Below are positions 47,602-58,199 of a stretch of 64,000 nt of DNA, piece by piece (position 1 is the stretch's first letter; each line of letters opens with the position of its first letter). The stretch is from Arbacia lixula. Lineage: Eukaryota; Echinodermata; Echinoidea; Arbacioida; Arbaciidae. The stretch is from the NCBI GenBank assembly GCA_963669155.1, contig OZ022589.1:3413680-3477679 (forward strand), read 5' to 3'. A program made the position numbers and the translations under genes. The notes beneath the pieces are model-generated. The model was not told where the DNA came from. It searched no databases and saw only the letters and a list, made by a program, of their open reading frames with translations.

Positions 47602-49555
47602 GGAAGAAAGAGAGAGAGAGGGAGAAAGAGAGAAAAAAATGGGGGGGGGGGGGGGGGGGGCTCCATACACATAGACAAACAAACCATGGCAGGGGAAGGG
47701 CATGCGCAATGTTCAAATGTTGTTACCTTCCCTTCACCGCTCTAGCTCGACTTCCACGAGCTGATGTCGTTGGCCGAGCAGGAGGGTGTGGGCATCCAGA
47801 CTCATCATATTGGCTCAGGCAGACTCGACATCAACAACGCTAGCGATTTCTTCGTCGGCATCATTCAGCTGTTGCTCATGAACGTCAAACGCGCCTTCAT
47901 CGAGGTGAACCCTTATTACTCGGCGTGATAACCGAGTCTTATTCAACACGAGTGTGAACGAACCCTTTATGGGGCACTGATGCGTTGTTGCGCAAGTAAT
48001 ACACGCAAATAACACACGAGAAATACCTTCGTGGTTTCCTCAAATCAAATAGGATTGGGATCCATGGTAGAATGACACTCCGTTGATACAGGTTCTGTAG
48101 TCCTTACCAATGCTACCCCTTACGTTTGACTGTACGCTTCATTACTTACTCATTTATTCCGGTAAGATTTCGTAGGTTCTTGCTTCATATCCATAAGATT
48201 TGTTTTATTGCAACATTGATGTTGATATAGAGCCGCAATGAAATGCAGTCTGTGGACTCATTTAGGCCTTTCAGCGTGTGATGGAATCAATCCAAAACCA
48301 ATCAACTACTTGAGGTCCATTTCCAATCATCAATTACGAAGTCGTCTGGTCTGCCGACGCCATTGACCATGTCCTTCTCCATTTCTCCCAGGGGTGCGAC
48401 ATCGAGCGAACAGTGCCCATCAACACGGTGTACATCAAATCAATGGAATTTGACACAAAGCGGGAAGATCTTGACTTCCTAGTCGAGGTGAGCGTTCAAG
48501 TCTTCTCAATTTAACTATTTACTTGTCTTCCGTGCATTTTCTTCACGGTTAAATGAACTGAAAACATACGTACCAACAATTTGTCATACCACAAATGAGG
48601 AAAAGTAAGCCGCATTCAGATTTTGTTTGCAGCCATGTCCTCTTCCTGGTCTATTGCACTTGTGTATGAGACCGGAAGCAGATATGACATGGACGTTGTA
48701 GAGCGGTACATTATGCGACGACTTTCCGTTATATGCGGAATGGGGAATGGTTTCATTCAGAATTAGTTGTTTTCACTGAGAAAATCCAGTAAATTTTGTA
48801 ACCTACATGATAGGATTGCTGATTTGGCAACATATTCAATGACAGAAACATATTGGCTGTTTCCATACTAGCTACAATTGAATTCAATCTGCTTGCTGAA
48901 TTTATGCAAATAGTCTAAATCTGTAAATGAATCAGACTTTTTTTGGAAACATTTAAAAGCAATCTTCGGTTCAAATATATCAGGCATTTCATAAAAAGTA
49001 TGCCTAAATTTGGAAAACTTATAAGTCATGAGTATTTTAGTACCACGTATGTCGCCTTTTCTTTGAGGTAAATTAATTCGGCCATGGAGCAGTATGTTAT
49101 CCTCACGTTTCTACAATTATTTGATATTTTCGTTTATATTTCCTTCATCGACATTAATGGTAACATGCTTACAGGAAATAAGTAATCTATGTCATAAACA
49201 TGTAAACAACTGTTGTGCATACTCATATTTATTTTGTTCACTCATTTTACCCCAAAATCTTTGTCACGTATCCTTGTGACGTGAATATGTGTTACATATG
49301 ATAACACCACATTGCAACACCACAACAACATGCAAGTTTACGAATTTAATGAATCGTATCAATGCATTATAATAGCAAATGGAAAATACATTAATTATGG
49401 TGTGTTTGTAATTTTGACATCCTGTCAAACATGAAGAAAGTGTAAAGAAGTGCAATTAATTTTATAAAATACTTAAACTCATTATCTCATATTTTTTAAA
49501 TAAACAGCAAGGTCGTCGTGGAATCAGGGCGTTCTTGAAGTATCAAAGGAATTGA
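34703..49555 (+). CDS. patatin-like phospholipase with two internal EF-hands, copy B (13 exons)
   Basis: Predicted serine lipase or acyl hydrolase with an EF-hand pair. Exons: 34703-34932, 38483-38687, 40512-40662, 41647-41780, 42510-42648, 43081-43176, 43393-43523, 44184-44269, 44854-45010, 46326-46424, 47746-47904, 48392-48487, 49508-49555. They sum to 1,731 nt, and every junction is GT/AG with matching phase, giving 576 aa. Numbering from the first ATG: Ser/Arg-rich leader 1-76; oxyanion loop GGGTQG 132-137; nucleophile elbow GSSIG 161-165 (Ser163); PGVFYP 286-291; catalytic Asp305 in DGG; EF loop 425-436 (NLDGNDTIDLEE, Asp at the usual Gly); canonical EF loop 470-481 (DANNDGQLDFHE) split by intron 10; C-terminal segment 530-576 with an IERT..INT..IKSMEFD motif resembling the tail of bacterial-type patatins. 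The second ATG (34,724, A at -3, G at +4) is the better start. No signal peptide or membrane segment is evident. Calcium control of lipid hydrolysis is inferred. Confidence 0.88.
34933..38482 (+). other. lipase B intron 1 (gap note)
   Basis: Holds the 1.63-kb foldback-containing repeat (35,130-36,761), a poly-G run at about 37,875-37,892, and otherwise AT-rich sequence. No additional exon is needed here, because the flanking exon phases already match. Confidence 0.65.
35130..36761. repeat. 1.63-kb repeat with internal palindrome, copy 1 (lipase B intron 1)
   Basis: Shared with 61,275-62,907. It has a 220-bp leader, two direct repeats of about 195 bp starting GTAAGCTCTCAGAC (about 35,350 and 35,548), then a near-perfect palindrome of about 1 kb (35,752-36,748) centred near 36,245. 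Non-coding. The right arm of the palindrome has a long poly-G run that the left arm has as CCCCCC. Confidence 0.85.
38702..39449. mobile_element. 748-bp inverted-repeat element in lipase B intron 2
   Basis: Ends CACAACAAAAAAGTA and its inverted copy; the inverted arms extend about 175 bp (through GGCAGGATTGTTTCTTAACT and TTAGTCATGCATGA) with mismatches, around a non-coding middle. The right arm has a poly-G run in place of CCCC. It begins 14 bp after the splice donor of exon 2. A convincing target duplication was not found. Confidence 0.75.
39450..40511 (+). other. rest of lipase B intron 2 (gap note)
   Basis: CT microsatellite at about 39,760-39,875 and AT-rich sequence. The AG at 40,510-40,511 is the acceptor for the exon that carries the catalytic serine. 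Confidence 0.65.
40663..41646 (+). other. lipase B intron 3 (gap note)
   Basis: AT-rich with a C-rich run pair at about 41,132-41,215. No repeat family or exon recognised. Confidence 0.6.
41781..42509 (+). other. lipase B intron 4, ATC/pyrimidine-rich (gap note)
   Basis: Low-complexity ATC/CAT-rich stretch at about 41,790-42,050, then pyrimidine-rich DNA. Spurious short open frames only. Confidence 0.65.
43524..47745 (+). other. lipase B introns 7-10 (gap note)
   Basis: Same content as the copy A introns: pyrimidine-rich tract 44,280-44,640, the MITE 45,522-45,731, T/G runs near 47,279-47,310, and a GA/GACA microsatellite with a G run 47,570-47,660. Exons inside are given in the gene entry. 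Confidence 0.6.
45522..45731. mobile_element. MITE, TAGAGTACCGAAGTG family, copy B intron 9
   Basis: Same insertion as in copy A at the orthologous intron position, flanked by TA. The right end has one extra difference (TTACTCTA where copy A has GGTACTCTA-type sequence). A shared position means it was there before the block duplicated. Confidence 0.72.
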
Positions 49556-51281
49556 GCAGAGATCCGGAAGAGGCAAGACAGAAGTTGCTCTTCAGTGGCG
49601 GAATAGTTCTCGAGTGAAATAATCCATTGGTATAAGACCTTCGCACCAGCAATGTACCGTTTAATGACTTTCCGCATAAGAAATGACAACAGACTAAATC
49701 AATACATTTATAACTGAATTATTCTTATGTAATGTAAAAACTGTAAAGTAGAAATCTGTCGTTAAGGAGGGGTGCAAATAATTTTTTAGATTACATAAGC
49801 AATGTATTTCATCGCATGACTAAAAACATTGTTGAATTAAAGAAGCAACGCATTTTTTCACGATACTGCTTCACACGTGACCGCTTATAAATCATACAGG
49901 CTTCCTGGTGATGATGATGGTGGACAAGATTTACATATGATGAAACAATGTCAATAAGAAAATAATTAAATTTTTCGGTTTATTATGGAAACCTCTATAT
50001 TCAATTTCATTAACTTTATTCAAGGTAGTGTATATCCCTTGTTTAGACAACGCTAGATAATTGAGAACATTCCACGAACCACAAAAGAGCAGCTTCATAG
50101 ATCACAATGACGTACAATGATATGTGAACAAACGTACAACTTTTCCAAATGAAAAATATAATATGGAGGTTAAAATAGTATTTTTCATCTGCCATTAATA
50201 ACATGCCTTATCAGAGACTCTAAAGACATGTTTATAGCCTTAATCTGACTGATTATCTCAGATTATGTCGTTCCAACTTATAATTTATTACAAAGGAATG
50301 CATGTTCTCGACTATGTATTTTGATTGGAAATTGATTGGAAAAAAGAGCAATCATCCAAATTAAAATGGTACAAACATATGCTTGGAGGATTACTCTGTC
50401 AGATCTAATCATGAATCCATGGTTAAATGACCATACTTCGAGCAACACAACTTTAAAAAGACCTTTTTTTAGCCCACACTGTGTATGCTAATTATTCAAA
50501 ACAGGGGTTCAAGTAGCCTAGGTACTAGGCTGTAAGGTGCATGATGGACACAATCCTGTCTGGTGACAACTATGTCAGGGTAACACAGACTATGCCCTAA
50601 TCCCATCCTTGCTCCTCAGAGGGGAAGAAGCCAAATGAGCCATAGTGTAATTAAGGCGAAGTCTGCTTTACCAGACTTAGATGTTAACAGACTGGGTTGT
50701 GTCCATGCACCTCACAGCGTAGTACCTAGGCTACGGGTCAAGGGACCACTTATTGTTGAATTGGCTGAACTATCTACATACATGTCTCAGTGAATACAAT
50801 CTATATTAAAACAAAAAATATCCTCAAGATAATTCTTTGATTTTAAAATAAGCATAAAAAATCAGAGTCGTATTCTCTTTTTGCGCACTCTCTATCCATT
50901 TTATGTATTATTGTGCAGATCAAAATAGAACACTCCGTAGATTTAATGGATAGGTAACATCTTCAACGGGTCCTGAATTTGTTAAAAAGATATTCATAAC
51001 CTTTTTTTTTCATCCCGTTTTGAATATAACAGTGTATGGATCCATTATTGGATTGAAACTACAAACATCAGCCCCTCAGAAAATAGTACAGTCGAAATCA
51101 CCTCATGTGGATAGAGTTAACTGGCTTCTCTCGAGGCTCTATATACATATGTATACTATTGCTGATGAGCCTGATAGTTTGTACAACTCACTTAAACTAT
51201 AATACTCCAATCAATTAAATTGTCTGTATACTATTGTCAAAATTCTTTGCCTACCGCCCTGACTAGACGACCCTTCCGTCA
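49556..51281. other. spacer between lipase B and cytochrome c B (gap note)
   Basis: Convergent gene tails. It lacks the 140 bp present at 7,398-7,538 in copy A and contains the MITE at 50,513-50,734. No gene. Confidence 0.6.
50513..50734. mobile_element. MITE with CCTAGG-containing inverted repeats, copy B
   Basis: Orthologous to the element at 8,079-8,297. It carries a few substitutions and a 3-bp insertion in the left arm. Non-coding. Confidence 0.72.
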
Positions 51282-52253
51282 TCAATTACTTGTACTGCTC
51301 GTTGGGGCTGAGGCCTGTTTGAGGTAGGCTAGCATATCCGCCCGCTTCCCGTGGTTGGTGTGAAGTAACCTGAAGAACATCTTGGTGCCCGGGATGTGCC
51401 CACGGTCGAAGTAGTCCCACAGCGTCTTGTCTTGCCACACTATCCCTGCAGTGGAAAGGACATGAAATCTTTATGTGCCACAAGTGAATTTATTCATCAA
51501 GATACACATACAAAACCAATTGGAAGGGTTGAGTCACATGTTTATAATCCTACATCAGAGGAAGGCTCAGGTGACGTAACACTTCGGTATTCTATAATCT
51601 GATAATAATACGTATTTTCTCATTTTATGATTGATATCAAAACCGACGGGGCAGATCAGTGTAGGACAAAAATAAAAGATTGGAAAATTATTTCAATCAC
51701 GAGATGATGCACATTTCGATCAAACAGTTAATAATATGTCGACGCATATACTCATTGACATCATTTGGAGTCATGCATTTTCATGAACTCTATGTGTGTC
51801 ACGTGTGATTTCTCTACCATAATACACTCAAACCCCATATCAGAGTTTTTAATCTGACACACAGGGGTTAGTAAGGACCATGATAAAATATGGATTGCAT
51901 TTATTCGGTAATATATATATATATCGTGAAGGATTTGTAATGTAGATGTTTGTTTGATTTTATGAGAAATGTTCGTTTTTTATTTGATTCAATAAAAAAT
52001 GCCTATAGTGGGCTAAATATATTGAAAAAATGTAAATCGTTTACCTTTCTTCTCGTCGGAAGCAGCAAAACGGTATCCGGGCGCCGTGTTAGCCTCTCTG
52101 CCCCAAACCCCCCAGAGGTTGGGGCCAGACGCGTGGCGGCCACTGGGGTCTAGCGAGTGGCATGCGGCACAGATCTCCCGGTACAGCTCCTTCCCCCTCG
52201 CTGAGTCTCCGGGCGGGAGGGTCCACACGTCACGCTCCGTCTCAGCTGCTTTA
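51282..52253 (-). CDS. divergent cytochrome c, copy B (two 3' exons)
   Basis: Intact counterpart of the copy A gene: exons 52253-52045 (209 nt) and 51445-51282 (164 nt). Here the 5' end of the first visible exon reads KAAETERDVWTLPP, like a natural N-terminal extension before the cytochrome fold, and the exon starts with one base of a split codon, so at least one more exon lies upstream (higher coordinates). Haem attachment CAACH, GPNLWGVWGR, and IPGTKM with the methionine ligand are present. The tail ends QASAPTSSTSN. Differences from copy A in the second exon are silent where compared. The gene converges on the lipase, with stops about 1.7 kb apart. It could be a tissue-specific second cytochrome c or a diverged relative; the sequence alone does not decide. 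Confidence 0.82.
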
Positions 52254-54201
52254 CTAAGATAAAAAAAAATGTTATTGTATTACATATATATTTTTAGAAC
52301 CTTATTTCACGTGCACTGTTCCTCATAAATACTCGGTGTTAAAGAAAGCTTTTGACGCTTTTGAAAAATGATTAAAGATTAGTTCAGACTCAAATGAAGC
52401 TGAAAGTGACACATCATAAAGTCAAGGGATGTCAAATGTTTTAGAGACAGGTCTTGTGATAGTTCATCGATTCTTTACTTGTGATAATCCTTGGAATATT
52501 TAATGAGATTTTCACGTGTGAACAAATTTGGACCTCAAAATTTGTCTATGAGATGATTAATTGAGAACACAACAATGACCATTGTGTATTACACCTATCA
52601 ATCCTCTAGCAACTGCCATCACAGTGTCATTAATAATACATGATGCTTCTGGCAGAAAAGAAGTTGCGGGTTAGCATGTGTGATGCACAAAGACCACTGT
52701 TGTGTTCTGAATTGATTACCTGATACATACACACTTTTAGATCCAAATTTGTCCAAAAGTGAAAATCTCATCAAATATTCTAAGGATTATTACAGGAAAA
52801 GTAATTGATGAAATATCACAAAACCTGGTCTAAAACTGACATCCATTGGCTTTACCATGTAAAAACTTGTGAAACTTGAACTTGAAACTCATTTTTAATT
52901 ATTTTTCAAAGTGTCGAAAGTTTTATTTTAACAAATAGTAGAAATAAGCATATTCGTGACATGAGTCCACAGCTAATTTGTTAGTTTGACAGCCTACATG
53001 TAAGCAAAATGAGAATTAGATGACGACATAATGTTTCCCCCTGAAACAGGTAATATGATAACATTAATGTGCAGTATACACTACAATTCAATTGATGTGT
53101 AAAATATGATACACATTTCAATCAGAATTGTTGTTTAAGGGCAACAAAATGTTATCTTTACAGACAGATGGTATTTCATTATAATTATGTAGTCGTTACA
53201 GCAGGTTTCACTGTACACAGTACACACATTATACACGCACGCACATACATCTCGAATCCTACCATCACTCTTGCTCTCGTCCTCACGTGGGTGATAGCAC
53301 ACGACTAAACACACATACACACACCAAGGATGTTTGAGTACATGGATATCCATCCGTTTGAACAAGGTTTCATGCCGCCACGTAATATTCATGATTAGCA
53401 ACTGCTTTCAACAATATGATGCATACGCGATTGCGTCACGTTCACCTGGATTTTATAATAGGTCAAACATATTCCTATACATGGATACATACATACATAC
53501 ATATTCCTATACATTTCAGCTTTCGCTGCTGAACTTTTAGTTTTGTCACTAACTGCTCGTTATGTAGTTAAAAAGGACAAGCAAATACAGAAATTTGATA
53601 CCTTTGAGATGAAAATACTAGCTTGGGCGCAGCTGGGGACGTTTTTCATGTTACTTGTCCGAAGGGAAAATATCTGAAAGTAACGTTTCATGCAATCCTT
53701 TAATGGAATATGACTTTTGTACTGCAACTTGATCATGTTGATATCACGTTAAGAGCCTTTTAGCCATATTGTAACAATATTCCTCGATTGAATCTGTATA
53801 GATGCATCTTAAGTATTACATGTCACAACTGCGCAAGTATATGGGGTGAGGATATTTCCCCAAATTCTTCTGCGCATCCGATTTTGTTTAAACGTAAAAT
53901 CCAGGCAAAACTCATCCAGAGAATCGGCTGATTCGAACATGGGAGATCAAACAGAAAATCTTTGTAAAGCGTTCTTTTGTGACTAGAAGCAGAGTACAAT
54001 GAATCTGCATTAATTAAATGGCTGCTGGCACTACATGTGCTTAAACATCCATGCACACACTCACATGCACACACTCGTATACACACACACACACACACAC
54101 AAACAAACAAACGAACTGACACGAACACAATCACGCTGTTACTATTTAACCCTTAACGTGTAACTTGAGTATTATTGTATCACCAAAATGCACAACTCCC
54201 A
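52254..54201. other. upstream region of cytochrome c B (gap note)
   Basis: Counterpart of 9,787-11,775. It must contain, or lead towards, the missing 5' exon of the cytochrome gene, but none could be picked out. (CATA)n at about 53,484-53,502; CA repeat at about 54,080-54,102. Confidence 0.55.
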
Positions 54202-54431
54202 TAGAGTACCGAAGTGGTGTCGTCATACCCATTGTTACGCAGGTTTCTGATCCTGAACGACACTACTGAAGTGAGACTTTCACACTGGTGTGAAATTTGT
54301 CTAGCGAGCATGTGTCGGGCGCTCCCCTTGAGAGTCCCTGCTGTATCCACCGCTGTTCGATCTACCCACTTATAGTTTGGAACCAGTTGTCTTGACAACA
54401 TGGTTATAGGACGTCACACTTCGGTACTCTA
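54202..54431. mobile_element. MITE, TAGAGTACCGAAGTG family, copy B, uninterrupted
   Basis: A 230-bp element with terminal TAGAGTACCGAAGTG inverted repeats and no coding capacity. It preserves the empty target (TCGGGCGCTCC) used by the foldback element in copy A. Confidence 0.75.
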
Positions 54432-55475
54432 TAGAACAGCATTTGGTCTGCCAAAGTTCAGCTTCAAAGAACTCACCTCATGTCCAAAAAAATGTCAGAA
54501 AGACTACGAAGGAAGGAAATTTGGCTCAATATTGCTCAGCGGTGTTGTTAGAGTACACTCCATAACTCAACCCAGATTATCTATACAGCATTCACACCCA
54601 GACGACGGTGAAGGCAGCCCAGTAGCCTAGCTGCCAGGGTATGGAGTATGTGGTCGCATCGAGTGCATGGACGCATAGACTAATTAAGCACTGCTGTCGC
54701 AACTAAGTCTGGACAAATAACTCTGTAGAATACTCATCTTTATTAATCCTTGTTCCGTCATGTCTTCGTGAGTAAAGCCGGAGAGAGCGTGTTGGCTAGG
54801 CAGTCTTCAGACTACACAGGTGCATAATCATTAAACACTCATAATCCTTTAACATAGGCTACCACGAAGTGCCATCTTCAGCATCCGCTGTGTTTACGTC
54901 CATACTTCCGAAATGGCAAGAAAAGGTGGTACCCGCACCTAGCCGCGAGATTCCGTTCGGGTCATATCACATCAATCATTGCGTTTATTTATGAATTCAA
55001 ATTTATTTCCATACACAAGGGATAACACTAGTGTAACCCCAATCTCTTATAACTTAATGAGAGATTCTTATGCGACAATTTTATGCGAAATATATCCATT
55101 TCTTCTTTTAACAGCGAATGATAATTACTCATAGACATAACAAATATAATATCTCTGACCCAAGACATACAAATTCGGTTTGACACGCTTAAATGCATTT
55201 GCACAATAATCGATTTCTTTCCGCCAAGAAATTGTTGACACTTTAAATAACAAAGTTATAACTCTAATTAAGCTGATATTGACACATCATAAACTCAAAG
55301 GATGTCAAATGTTTGGTAGCAGGTTTTTTTTTAATATTTTCTTTTTTACATCAATTAGTTTTCTTGTCAGAGCCATGAAACTTGCCATGCTGGAGAACAA
55401 TGGATGGTGCGGCACCATTGAGGTTGCTCAGATAATTCATAAAGGCATGCGTGTGCTCCCCGTAAAGGTAGACCT

Positions 55476-56348
55476 GCGTTTCCTAGGTACCTTGTCATCT
55501 AATAGCCGGAACGCATATTACACTGTCGATTGTTATTATCATTTCATCATCATTATTATTAGAAGCAGTATTAGTAGTATTCACTCGACCATAAAAACAA
55601 TATTACATTTATCACAATCAAAACAGGTAAATACATGGGTAACAAAACAAAGAATGCAATGCAATAAAACACAGATGTCAGAAGGGGGGGGGGGGGGGCA
55701 ATTGATTTTGACCCCGGTCCCCCTCACATGACAAATACAAAAATGATTGGTACGAAGTATACATTATAGCGATGCGAAAGAGACCATTTTTAGAGCTCTA
55801 AAAAATTTCCCGCTCGATCGCTTTGCGCCCCCTCGCATATTTGTTAACAGTTATTTATTTTATACAGTAGTGGGATTAAACTTTCCTCTTTCAAGAGGCA
55901 CACTCCTGGGTAACTCCCAAGACAAAAAGAACCCATTTCTATAGGTTATCCTATTCTCTAAGGAAATTTATTAAAGCGAAAATGTTATATAATCAAAGTG
56001 TATGTATCTACCCATTATGACACAGCCCGTCGGAGCCGCTACGGTTGCTACGGAATTGGCCATACCACTAATTCAGTTTTAAAAAGATACACTTTTGTCG
56101 GCACACATGAAATGTTCGACCAAAAATGGCCCTTTTGCTAGCCGCTCGCCAAAATCCTTTGGCGAGCAAACTGCTAAACAATCAATTGAAATCATTTTTT
56201 TTTTTTTTACTTCTTCTCATTTCTTTTCCCCTTTCTCATCCATTTTGCTTATTTATAAACATCACGCCGTCTCCGCAAGTACTCTCAGCCATCAATCCCA
56301 GCCACACTGCACAATATTTGATTGTTTGATGTGAATATTCAAGTGCTT
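55476..56348. other. 873-bp segment present only in copy B
   Basis: Flanked by GACCT on both sides (55,471-55,475 and 56,349-56,353); copy A has a single GACCT at about 18,713. It could be an insertion with a 5-bp target duplication or a segment lost from copy A by microhomology. Contains a poly-G run (about 55,685) and a perfect hairpin GCTCGCCAAA-ATCC-TTTGGCGAGC at 56,144-56,167. No recognised protein. Confidence 0.6.
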
Positions 56349-56420
56349 GACCTTTTCGCAAGACCGGCCTAATGTTTTCTGCATCGAAAATATATCTCCT
56401 GGTAGGATATTGCTCATCTG

Positions 56421-56557
56421 GGGGGCATTTCATCAAAGGACTTGTCGGACGTTTTATCCGACAAACTGTTATAAGCTACTGAAATGCTTGCGTCTTATTG
56501 GCCGAGAGCAAACTTGTCGGATAAAATATCCGACAAGTCCTTTGATGAAATGCCCCC
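56421..56557. mobile_element. 137-bp MITE with GGGGGCATTTCATCAAAGGA ends, copy B only
   Basis: Near-perfect terminal inverted repeats of at least 30 bp (GGGGGCATTTCATCAAAGGA, then CTTGTCGGA). Flanked by CTG on both sides; copy A reads CATCTGATG with a single CTG, so it is the empty site. Non-coding. Confidence 0.85.
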
Positions 56558-57904
56558 CTGATGTCAAGAATGATAGCAATGTATTGCAACTAGATAATAA
56601 TCTATCCGTTGATTCATCCAACCGGAATCTATTGTATTCTAAAACAAATCCTCAAATTCGTTCTGTTTGCGAATATCCTGCATATATGCGAAGGTAATCA
56701 GTGATCTAGCATCCTTTGCGATGTCATTGAATTGGCGACAATCCATCAATATCCGTGTTCATGAAGTGACAGGCTCCACCCATTGATCAATGTATGGCGC
56801 GGCAGAGAGATTCTCCTTATCATGTTTACCACAGATTAAATACTTCAACTTCCTTAATCCGTTCCGCCGACAAAATATGAAGAAACATATAATGCTAATG
56901 TATGTTCCACATTTTTATTTGGAAATTTAAGAAAACTTTTTCATAAGTAAAAATGCCAGTGTACAGGCTACAGTAAAAATAATACTAACGACATATTTGG
57001 TGATTATACTGACTTGTGCAGAGGCCGAAGTGTGTGTGTGTGTGTGTGTGTGGGGGGGGGGGGATAGAGGAGCGGAGTGTCAAATATATATGTTTTTCAT
57101 CATTAAATGTTAGCCCCTTGTAAGGTTTCCCCCCTCCCCCACCTAATCCTGTACAGGTTCCGGCGCGCATGCATACTTGATATATGTCATCAACTCTCCC
57201 TCGTTGTTCCTTTCTTGATAACCTATAAATCATGATTAAAAATAATATGAGACCTCCCTCTCAACAACTGGAAATAATGTAACAAAATAATTATTTGCAC
57301 AATATGAAGAAAGTACTTCAAATACGATTCAATATTTCAGTAAAAGAAAAAATCACGTTAACAATGTGTGCAAGCATGAAGCAAACCATTGGTGAATAGT
57401 GATCTAGAAAATGCTTTACATATGATTGAATACATCGAAAATATATAATTCAACATATTGCACTTATGAAATGTATGATGCTGAATAGTAGAAATTATGT
57501 ATATCTTGCCAGAGTTCCCCTCCTTCATTATACCTCATGACCTATAACTTCTATATCCAATCGTTCTACTCTATTTTTCCATGTCTGTGAGCCCCCTCCA
57601 ACCTCTTAAACATGTATCCAGTGGTATCTATGCAACCAATGAGTTATTGACAAATATATGGCAGGTATTCATAATTATGGTTCGATATAAAAACAAAAAC
57701 AAAAAAAACCGTAATATGCGGATTCATCGATCATGATTTCAAACATATGAATGAAAAAGGAATAAGCACAAGAAATATGTATGCTTTGATAACATGAATG
57801 CTGTTCCGTTTATTATAGTAAAGCGGTAGTAGAGCATGACGTAATTACTGGTTGACAGTTTAAATATCCATCGTGTGTTAAACTGTGTATGTGCATTTGC
57901 GTGC
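56558..57904. other. end of duplicated block, copy B (gap note)
   Basis: Counterpart of about 18,785-20,132, with a GT/G run at 57,030-57,063. No gene supported. Similarity to copy A stops after GTGCATTTGCGTGCA. Confidence 0.6.
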
Positions 57905-58199
57905 ATGCGTGTGTGTGTCGATGTGTATGCAACATTGTCCCGCTCAGAGCTAAACATGGACTGAAGGGGGGGGGGGGGGGGGATGTATGGCAGTCTTCCA
58001 CGCCAACGTCGTGAGTTCAAACCGCCGCAGATATGGTCGACACAGACGTGGACATGTCCCTTTGACCGTTGGCCGTGCTAGGCTGGTCTGAATCGCAGTC
58101 AAAAAGGGGTGCGTCTCTTCTCCTGCCTTTGCGGGTCAGCAGCTCTTTAATCGCAGAACGAAACATCGGATACCTGGGATCAAATATAAATTCCATACA
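57905..58199. other. breakpoint-flanking spacer (gap note)
   Basis: Contains GT-rich DNA, a poly-G run at about 57,966-57,982, and a patch with GAGTTCAAACC that resembles a B box without a clear A box. No gene. Confidence 0.5.

Larger units (their letters stand above)
42576..57904 (+). repeat. segmental duplication, copy B
   Basis: Direct copy of 1-20,132 at a spacing of about 42.6 kb at its left end. It lacks the foldback and 1.9-kb insertions of copy A but has the 873-bp and 137-bp segments at 55,476-56,557. Confidence 0.93.

Noticed and set aside
57985-58040. Another SINE head (GAGTTCAAACC)
   Set aside because: No A box at suitable spacing and no second copy in the window.
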